Source: Thalassotalea sp. 42_200_T64 (GTDB taxonomy: Bacteria; Pseudomonadota; Gammaproteobacteria; Enterobacterales; Alteromonadaceae). Taken from it: a stretch of DNA of 64,000 nt. The stretch spans positions 82,535 to 146,534 of the forward strand of contig MABC01000053.1 in assembly GCA_002162925.1 (NCBI GenBank). The letters are read 5' to 3'. Both the position numbers and the translations under genes were made by a program. This document shows, piece by piece, positions 57,115 through 64,000 of this stretch (positions are counted from its first letter, which is position 1; each line of letters begins with the position of its first letter). The notes under the pieces were generated by a model, which was given only the letters and a program-made list of their open reading frames with translations, ran no database searches and was not told where the DNA came from.

Positions 57115-59247
57115 CTAGGCAACTTCCACTGCTGGAATTTGTTGCTCTTTAAATTTATTCTTTTTGCGTGCCAGTTTTTTCAATGGCGGACATTTCTGCT
57201 CATTAAAGTAAGTCACCTGGCAATCGAGGCAATAATGACATTCGCGCATATTAATGGTGCCATCGGGATGAATGGCCTGAATTTCACATTCTTTTGCACA
57301 AGTTTTACAAGGTTGACCACATTCAGGGCGGCGTTTGAGCCAGTCAAATAGTCTTAAGCTATTGCCGGTGGATAGTGCTGCGCCTAGCGGACATAAGTAA
57401 CGGCAGAAAAATTTGCGGGTAAACACGTTGATCAACAATAGTAGTAATGCCCAGATAATGAAAGGCCATTCGCGGTCAAACTTTAATAAAAACGTGGTTT
57501 TAAACGGTTCAATTTCGGCAAATTGCTCGGCCATAGCCAGTGAATCGAGAGATAAGCCGAATAAGGCTAATAAAATAAGGTACTTAATCGCCCATAAGCG
57601 TTCATGAACAGCAAAAGGAAAATCGTATTGCGGTATCTTGATATAACGGGCGGCAACGTTAATTAATTCTTGCAACGCACCAAAGGGACATAACCAGCCA
57701 CAATATACCGCACGACCCCACAGTATAATGGTAACCGCTGCTGCGCCCCAAAGAATGAAGATCACCGGGTCGAGTAAAAATAAGTCCCAGGAGAAATCAG
57801 ACATAAACGCTTGTAAGAAGGTAAATACATTGACCACCGACAATTGCCCGCCCCAAGACCAGCCGATAAAGACGACGGTAACTACGAGGAAAGCATGGCG
57901 AAAGTTATGCAAAAACGTTGGGTGTCTTACCAATAAGTCTTGGAAGAATAGGGTCGCTAGTAAGACCACCATTAATGAGAGCAGGGCGATCACTTCAATA
58001 TTTTTTTCTTGCCACACTTGTTGAGTAAGGGTTAATTCTGGTTCCGGCAACACTACAGGCGGGCGGTACACATACGTATCTAGTGTATGATAATCGCCTT
58101 TAAAACTGGTGAAGAGACTGTCCATCGCACCAAGTTGACGGCGCACTAGCAGTTCTAACTGCCAGTCAGCCCCCGGATTAAATTGATGGTGCTCACGGAT
58201 AATGAATAACGACATTTCATTGAATTTAGGTGTTCCCGGCAAATAAATGTCAGTGATACGGTTATGATCTAAATCTCGAAAGGAAATGGCATCGTCATTT
58301 TGTAATACCTGTATTCGGTCAAATATGCCGCCGCGCACATAGCCTGAGCCTTTATACGAATAACCATTACCTAACAGCGCAATGGCATGCTCCCCAGGTT
58401 TTAGTGATTGCATTAACCAGTTGTATTCCGCATCCCCCAATAAATTTCTTCCTACATTGGGTAAATTGACCTGGGCATAAAACACTTCAGCAAACATATC
58501 TTGTTTTTGATTTTGCCTGGCTTGTTCAACATGTTCAGCAGCGGTGCCAACAAAGGCAGCATCGATTGTTTTTCGATTCAGGTATAGTTTTCTGATTGAG
58601 CCATCACCGACTAAGGCTTGCCAATCACTGGCTTGATAAACGTCGGGTAAAATGGTGGCCATCGGCAATTTGATTTCTTCACTGGCGCTGATAATGCCTA
58701 ATGCTCTGGCAGCGATCGTCGCCGATTTGGTGATTGCAACATTCATCACCATCACGGTGACTGTGGCACCAGATAAGCCATCAATGTGGATCATGTTCTC
58801 GGTTTGATTACCGCCAACCTTTAATCTATCGCTTACCTTCAAGCCCATATATTGGTCGGCAAATTTAAATAATTTTTCTTCAGGAATACCGGCAAGAATA
58901 ATCGGTTCGTGATGCTCTAACACTTTCGCGCCGAGGTAAATCCCTTGTGGGTCGATAGCCACCAGCATATTTACCGGCTCGCCCGAATATGCCGGGATCT
59001 TATTGATATCATTGGTTTCAAAGGCATAACCGATAATTTCATTATCTTGCTCTATCGACCAGTGCGGCACTTCACCAGATTTATCATTAATTTTGCTGGC
59101 ATCTGGAAAGATTTGTTTCATTACCACGATAGGATCTTTTGGCGGACTGACAAAAAGCGCCTGGGCCGAAGGTATAGCGCCAAATGACAAGACTAAAAAG
59201 ATAGTCAAAGGTACAAAGAGTAATTGATATAGTCGTTGCTTGAGCAT
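57115..59247 (-). CDS. nosR: NosR N2O reductase maturation/electron transfer flavo-iron-sulfur protein
   Basis: FMN-binding domain (GLSGATVTVMV), TM domain, CGWLCPFGALQ, CRYLCPLGAALS, C-terminal 4Fe-4S motifs. Confidence 0.95.
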   Translation of the reverse strand: MLKQRLYQLLFVPLTIFLVLSFGAIPSAQALFVSPPKDPIVVMKQIFPDASKINDKSGEVPHWSIEQDNEIIGYAFETNDINKIPAYSGEPVNMLVAIDPQGIYLGAKVLEHHEPIILAGIPEEKLFKFADQYMGLKVSDRLKVGGNQTENMIHIDGLSGATVTVMVMNVAITKSATIAARALGIISASEEIKLPMATILPDVYQASDWQALVGDGSIRKLYLNRKTIDAAFVGTAAEHVEQARQNQKQDMFAEVFYAQVNLPNVGRNLLGDAEYNWLMQSLKPGEHAIALLGNGYSYKGSGYVRGGIFDRIQVLQNDDAISFRDLDHNRITDIYLPGTPKFNEMSLFIIREHHQFNPGADWQLELLVRRQLGAMDSLFTSFKGDYHTLDTYVYRPPVVLPEPELTLTQQVWQEKNIEVIALLSLMVVLLATLFFQDLLVRHPTFLHNFRHAFLVVTVVFIGWSWGGQLSVVNVFTFLQAFMSDFSWDLFLLDPVIFILWGAAAVTIILWGRAVYCGWLCPFGALQELINVAARYIKIPQYDFPFAVHERLWAIKYLILLALFGLSLDSLAMAEQFAEIEPFKTTFLLKFDREWPFIIWALLLLLINVFTRKFFCRYLCPLGAALSTGNSLRLFDWLKRRPECGQPCKTCAKECEIQAIHPDGTINMRECHYCLDCQVTYFNEQKCPPLKKLARKKNKFKEQQIPAVEVA

Positions 59248-59338
59248 GCCAGCTATTAAAACCTTACAAAAATAAACAAACCCTGCGGCAAAATGTCGCA
59301 GTTAAATTGTGAGTGTACCCGTCTCGAATTGTTGTGAA

Positions 59339-59352
59339 CTGATTTGGATCAA
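59339..59352. promoter_or_regulatory. Putative FNR/ANR box (CTGATTTGGATCAA) upstream of nosR
   Basis: 13/14 match to TTGATNNNNATCAA, about 92 bp upstream of nosR. Confidence 0.65.
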
Positions 59353-59497
59353 CACTTAGTTAATTATTTTCGAGCATGAATTTCCTTGAACAAGAGGGGC
59401 ATTACTTAGCCGCACCGGTGCTTTATAGTCGTGCTACATTTAATAACACTAAATCATTACGATTAATGTAAAGTAGTTGTTATAATTAAATAAAATA

Positions 59498-60061
59498 GTG
59501 TTGGAGAATATACCGATGTTGGAGAAAAGCATGCGTAGCGTAATGTATCTATTGTTGGCTTTATCAATGTCAGCTTGTGTTCAGGTAAATACTGAAATTG
59601 CAAAAGCAGAAACGCAATTAGCCATTTCCAGTGTCCATGATCGGGAGCTACTGCTTGATCAAAACTCAACATTTGCCTTTACGCCATTACAACAAAATGA
59701 GCATGGTGCGGTATTTTCCATGGTAACCGCCGAAATTGAAATGTTTCTGAAACAAAAAGGCTTTCAACAGGTAACACCTGAACAACAACCCACTTTTTAT
59801 ATTGGTTATATTCTTGAACGTGAGGATGAGTTAAGTGATGAGCAGTTGTCTGAAACCTTTGGCTTAAACCCAGGATTACCTGATCTGCCAGAGCTAGAAA
59901 AAGGCACCATGTTGATCTTTGTCTTAGATGGTGAGAGTAAGCAGTTTGTCTGGCGAGCAGCAGCCCAGGGCTTTGTCCTTGATGATTTAGATGCCGAGCT
60001 GAAAAAATTGCGATTGCAACAAGTTGTCCATTCGACCTTAAGCCAGTTCAACAACAAATGA
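59498..60061 (+). CDS. DUF4136-family lipoprotein
   Basis: Lipobox ALSMSAC; DUF4136-like FTPLQQNEHGAVFSMVTAEIEMFLKQKGFQQV; true start probably at 59531. Confidence 0.75.
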   Translation: MLENIPMLEKSMRSVMYLLLALSMSACVQVNTEIAKAETQLAISSVHDRELLLDQNSTFAFTPLQQNEHGAVFSMVTAEIEMFLKQKGFQQVTPEQQPTFYIGYILEREDELSDEQLSETFGLNPGLPDLPELEKGTMLIFVLDGESKQFVWRAAAQGFVLDDLDAELKKLRLQQVVHSTLSQFNNK

Positions 60062-60209
60062 TCACGTTTCAATACACTATAATAACAATGTATTTGAAAC
60101 TTTCAGTGAATAGTTTTGGTCTATTTACATAGCGCTATTGATTATTGGCGCTAGGTTATTAGCGACAAAGCAATAGAGCAACATATTGATATCAGTTATC
60201 TGATAAAAG

Positions 60210-60731
60210 GTGGTAGTTATGAAAAAGGTAATGAATGTCATTGCAGTAATGTTCACCGCAGCGATATTTACTGCCCCAGCGTTGGCTGGCCAGGCAGAAA
60301 TTGAGTGGGTGAAACCCGATAAGTTTACCGATATAAAGCAAGCCAATGAATCAAGAAGTAATTTTCAAAAGCGAGTTTTTAAAGAATTCGATCAACATTT
60401 TATGGCGTTAGCGGCAAAACTTCCAAATGGACAAACATTAAAGGTGTCGGTGACTAATTTAGACTTGGCTGGCGATGTTCGTTATATGGTGGGACCGAAT
60501 AACGCGACCATACGTATTGTTGACGATTTGTATTTTCCAAAAATGAAGTTTGATTATCAACTACTTGCCGCTGATAACAGCGTGATCAGCAGTAACAAGG
60601 TTGACATTAAAGACATGGCGTTCAACTTCGGCATACGCCGTAGTACGAGTTCAAATGCCTTTCATTATGAAAAAAACATGATCGATGACTGGTTTTATGA
60701 CACTTTTCCTACGACCAAGGATAAAAAATAA
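60210..60731 (+). CDS. DUF3016-family periplasmic protein
   Basis: Signal peptide; EIEWVKPDKFTDIKQAN...LKVSVTNLDLAGDV. Confidence 0.8.
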   Translation: MVVMKKVMNVIAVMFTAAIFTAPALAGQAEIEWVKPDKFTDIKQANESRSNFQKRVFKEFDQHFMALAAKLPNGQTLKVSVTNLDLAGDVRYMVGPNNATIRIVDDLYFPKMKFDYQLLAADNSVISSNKVDIKDMAFNFGIRRSTSSNAFHYEKNMIDDWFYDTFPTTKDKK

Positions 60732-60795
60732 ATTATCGGACTTGGTATTAAAGCGCCTAGTCTAGCAAGGCGCTTTAACCTGTTTATTAATGTGC

Positions 60796-61710
60796 TCAGT
60801 CCCAACGATAAGCCCAGGCAACAGCATATACTGTAGAGTCGTTGCCACGTGTCGTGGTCACTCCTTTATTTGCCAAAAATTTAATGCTGTGCTGACTGCT
60901 TAACGCTAAACTGTAGGTAAAACCTGCTCGATAATTTCCTGCTTTATTCGATTTCTGCTCACCATCAACGAAGGTGTCGCCGCCCCAAAAATAATTACCA
61001 TTAAGGGATATCCAATGGCCAGGGCCAAGGTCATAAATTAAGTGTGATTGAATGTTATAAATAGGATCTTGTGCAAACGTTTTATCACCCTGCAACTCAT
61101 CATTATCGGTAAATATTTTTGCGGAGACGGCTAAATCAAATTCCCAGGAACCAAATGGAATTGAGGTGCCAATTTCGGACTTAATAAACCAACGGTTTGC
61201 ACCAATATTCAAGATGTAATCGGTATCGTATTGGCCTGTGGGTACACTGACTTGTATGCTGGCGCCAACCACCGTAGTTTTAGCTTGCTTGATAAAGTCA
61301 GCCATTTTCAGTGCTTTAGCGCCATAAAAATTATAGTTAAGTCTTACTCGGGTATCGGTTATTCCGCAAAATTTTCTGGAAATATCTTCGCCCTGGTAAA
61401 CGGCCTCACCATAGGCACATGCCTGTCCCGTCGAGATATCAATTTTACTGGCATTACCGAACAAATTTAATGTTCTGGCGTAAGCAATGGCAGGCCCATC
61501 TATCTCAAGCGTAAGCTCATCGACCGGCACATCTGCTGAGGTATGGATGTCGCCATCCGTATAAACATACAAAGCACCAAAAAAGTTTTGTTCAGTAGGC
61601 AAATTGATATAAGAGCGAGGATCGAGCTCTTGCGCATTTATTGCTGAGGCACAACTAATCATTGCGCCTAACAATAGATATTTTCCTGTTTTTTGGCCAA
61701 CATGCTGCAA
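60796..61710 (-). CDS. MetA-pathway-of-phenol-degradation-like outer membrane transporter
   Basis: Signal peptide and beta-barrel pattern; terminates ...AVAWAYRWD. Confidence 0.65.
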   Translation of the reverse strand: MQHVGQKTGKYLLLGAMISCASAINAQELDPRSYINLPTEQNFFGALYVYTDGDIHTSADVPVDELTLEIDGPAIAYARTLNLFGNASKIDISTGQACAYGEAVYQGEDISRKFCGITDTRVRLNYNFYGAKALKMADFIKQAKTTVVGASIQVSVPTGQYDTDYILNIGANRWFIKSEIGTSIPFGSWEFDLAVSAKIFTDNDELQGDKTFAQDPIYNIQSHLIYDLGPGHWISLNGNYFWGGDTFVDGEQKSNKAGNYRAGFTYSLALSSQHSIKFLANKGVTTTRGNDSTVYAVAWAYRWD

Positions 61711-61782
61711 TTTGTTTCTCCCTGAACAAGTGATGTTATACTAATTTGATTAAATATCTGCTCCTTTTTAATCAAATTGGTA

Positions 61783-62094
61783 TTATTTTTGTTGTTGGTA
61801 GTGGCCTTCAAATTCTGCCATTACTTTAAACAATTTTTCAATTTTTTTGACTAATGTAACCAGTACTAGTTGATCTTTACTTTGTTGCCAGGCTAATAAT
61901 CCATCGGCTATTTCTTCAATATAAGGTTGAAAGCTATCCGCGGTAGATTTGAAACCGGCATCTTTGGGGAAAATGGCAGTGAAATTAGCTTTTTTATCCG
62001 CTCTTAACTCGCCAAGTGCACTGTCGGCTACGATGGAGCGTTTGAGTAATTGTGAGATGTTTGCAATTAATTGCATTTCGAGTTGGATGTTCAT
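61783..62094 (-). CDS. Conserved hypothetical protein, 103 aa
   Basis: Intact helical ORF next to epmB. Confidence 0.5.
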   Translation of the reverse strand: MNIQLEMQLIANISQLLKRSIVADSALGELRADKKANFTAIFPKDAGFKSTADSFQPYIEEIADGLLAWQQSKDQLVLVTLVKKIEKLFKVMAEFEGHYQQQK

Positions 62095-62149
62095 TTTAAG
62101 TTATCTTTTTCAGGTTGATTTTATTAGGGTCTGTCGACCTTTGCGGTGA

Positions 62150-63202
62150 TTATGACAAATTAATCGGCGTCTTGTTAGCTTCGCCGGCAATTTCCTGCAC
62201 CAACTTAGGCATCAGAAAACCAGGTAAGGTCGCCATCATGTTATTGGCAATTATGCTTGCGGCTTTAACGTTAACATCAAAATGTGCAGCACCCGCCACT
62301 GGGTCGAGTAAATGCAAGTAATAAGGCAATATTCCCATCGCAAACAAACGCTCTGACAAAGCACACAAGATTTCACTATCATCATTAATATTTTTTAATA
62401 ACACGCTCTGGTTGAATAACGCAATGCGCTTTTCTCGCAGTGGTTGTATGGCAAGTTCAAACGGCTGATCAATCTCATTGGGGTGATTAATATGAAATAC
62501 CATCACCACTTGTAAGCGGCTTTGTGACAAGGTATTGACCAATTCTGCTGTTATCCGTTGGGGGATCACTACCGGTAAGCGAGTATGAATTCTCACTCGT
62601 TTAATATGCTCAATCTGCTCAAGCTGCATTAACAGCCAGGCTAAATGCTCATCCTTGGCCATTAATGGATCGCCACCACTAAAAATAACTTCGTTTATTT
62701 CCACGTGCTCGGTGATGTAATCTAACGCACTTTGCCAACGCAATTTATTCGGGCTGTTATCTTCATAAGGGAAATGACGACGAAAACAATAGCGACAATT
62801 TACCGCGCAGCCGCTTTTCACTATCATTAACACTCGATGTTTATACTTGTGTAATAATCCTTCGGCAACAGTATCGTGTTCTTCCAGCGGATCGGTAATA
62901 AAACCGGGAACATCTTGCTGTTCAGCAGACAATGGCATCACTTGTTGCAACAGTGGGTCGTTAAAATTTCCCAATTGCATTTTTTTAATAAAAGGGTGGG
63001 GCACTCGCACCGGAAAAAGCTTGCGGGCAGCGAAATGGGCACGATACTTGTCTTCGTCAATATTCAGTAAAGACAATAATTCTTTCGGGCAGGTCACCAC
63101 ATTTGCCAATTCTTGCTGCCATGACAATTCTTTTTTTGAAGAATAGTGCAAATCATCTGCAATTCGGGTTATTATTTGCGGCATTAATTTATCTCTGCTC
63201 AC
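62150..63202 (-). CDS. epmB: EF-P beta-lysylation protein EpmB (radical SAM aminomutase)
   Basis: CAVNCRYCFRRHFPY radical SAM motif; divergent from efp. Confidence 0.93.
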   Translation of the reverse strand: MSRDKLMPQIITRIADDLHYSSKKELSWQQELANVVTCPKELLSLLNIDEDKYRAHFAARKLFPVRVPHPFIKKMQLGNFNDPLLQQVMPLSAEQQDVPGFITDPLEEHDTVAEGLLHKYKHRVLMIVKSGCAVNCRYCFRRHFPYEDNSPNKLRWQSALDYITEHVEINEVIFSGGDPLMAKDEHLAWLLMQLEQIEHIKRVRIHTRLPVVIPQRITAELVNTLSQSRLQVVMVFHINHPNEIDQPFELAIQPLREKRIALFNQSVLLKNINDDSEILCALSERLFAMGILPYYLHLLDPVAGAAHFDVNVKAASIIANNMMATLPGFLMPKLVQEIAGEANKTPINLS

Positions 63203-63265
63203 TTAGCGCTTTATAAGCGAATGATAACCAATAGATGAGAGAACTCCAACTAGTAAGAGAACACT

Positions 63266-63835
63266 ATGGCAAATTTCAGTACCAACGAATTTAAAAACGG
63301 TCTTAAATTAATGATCGATGGCGAACCATGTAACATTTTAGATAATGAAACCGTTAAACCAGGTAAAGGCCAGGCCTTTAACCGCATCAAAATTCGTAAA
63401 CTAATATCGGGTAAAGTCATCGAGAAAACCTATAAGTCGGGTGAATCTGTTGAAGGTGCCGATGTTTTGGAAACTGATTTGGCCTATCTTTATAACGATG
63501 GCGAATTTTGGCATTTCATGAACAATGAGACATTCGAGCAAATTGCTGCCGATGAGAAAGCCGTTGGCGACAATGTGAAATGGCTAAAAGAAGGCGATGT
63601 TTGTATTCTTACCTTATGGAATGGTAGCCCAATTATCGTTACCCCACCAAATTTTGTTGAATTAGAAGTTACAGAAACGGATCCCGGTTTAAAAGGTGAC
63701 ACCGCGGGCACAGGTGGCAAGCCAGCAACGTTAAGTACCGGTGCCGTAGTTCGTGTACCTTTATTCATTCAAATTGGTGAAGTGGTTAAAGTAGATAGCC
63801 GCAGTGGCGAATACGTATCTCGCGCTGGCAAGTAG
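63266..63835 (+). CDS. efp: Elongation factor P
   Basis: [46 protein letters not shown]. Confidence 0.97.
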   Translation: MANFSTNEFKNGLKLMIDGEPCNILDNETVKPGKGQAFNRIKIRKLISGKVIEKTYKSGESVEGADVLETDLAYLYNDGEFWHFMNNETFEQIAADEKAVGDNVKWLKEGDVCILTLWNGSPIIVTPPNFVELEVTETDPGLKGDTAGTGGKPATLSTGAVVRVPLFIQIGEVVKVDSRSGEYVSRAGK

Positions 63836-63862
63836 ATAGGTCAGCAGGGAAAGTCATTAACT

Positions 63863-63890
63863 AAAAAAGGAGCTTTGGCTCCTTTTTTTT
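63863..63890 (+). terminator. Terminator after efp
   Basis: AAAAAAGGAGC-TTTG-GCTCCTTTTTTTT. Confidence 0.92.
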
Positions 63891-63907
63891 GCACATGGAT
63901 GATGAGA

Positions 63908-64000
63908 TGAACACCTCAAGTTGATTCGGCGTCACAATGCGCCATTATTGAGATTGACCATTCAATAAGCAAACAAGAGGTGTTCACTATGAAAGTTACA
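63908..64000 (+). mobile_element. Left end of a probable IS110-family insertion sequence (partial)
   Basis: ATG AAA GTT ACA (MKVT) at 63989, as in IS110-family MKVTTVGIDLAK starts; perfect 10-bp inverted repeat TGAACACCTC/GAGGTGTTCA upstream. Confidence 0.5.

Noticed and set aside
60187-60201. TTGATATCAGTTATC upstream of DUF3016 as an FNR box
   Set aside because: Only one half-site matches.

Overview
This 64 kb window comes from a moderate/low-GC marine gammaproteobacterium; gene content resembles Alteromonadales (Colwellia/Thalassotalea-like), which is inference. Most of it is housekeeping or respiratory. From left to right: cytochrome c biogenesis genes (ResB-like, CcsA-like), an LTA-synthase/sulfatase-like gene broken at a G8 tract, and a three-gene minus-strand cluster (FtrD/NapH-like ferredoxin, P19-like iron protein, TlpA-like thioredoxin) with a perfect FNR box upstream. 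Next are a PAS-GGDEF-EAL protein, a CcmI-like protein, and a spc+alpha ribosomal operon that starts at rplN behind a foldback MITE-like element. Then prkB-yhfA-DUF1338-astD-astA-argD/astC-pabA, accBC-aroQ-dsbD-cutA, fxsA, groESL, hipBA, a decayed sulfated-polysaccharide locus with a GH-sulfatase fusion, nosRZDFYL, and epmB/efp. The window ends at the probable start of an IS110-family transposase. Highlights: (1) a degenerate bimodular GH-sulfatase locus with several frameshifts and a nonsense codon; (2) a permease-less Ftr/P19-like cluster with a Met/His-rich insertion and an FNR box; (3) two tandem Cys-rich microproteins missing from the ORF track; (4) three HipB-type operators at exact 50-bp spacing; (5) a G8 tract that may phase-switch a surface-envelope enzyme; (6) a MITE at the point where the S10 operon would normally join spc; (7) heptamer tandem arrays in 3' regions. 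All calls come from reading the sequence; no database search was run.
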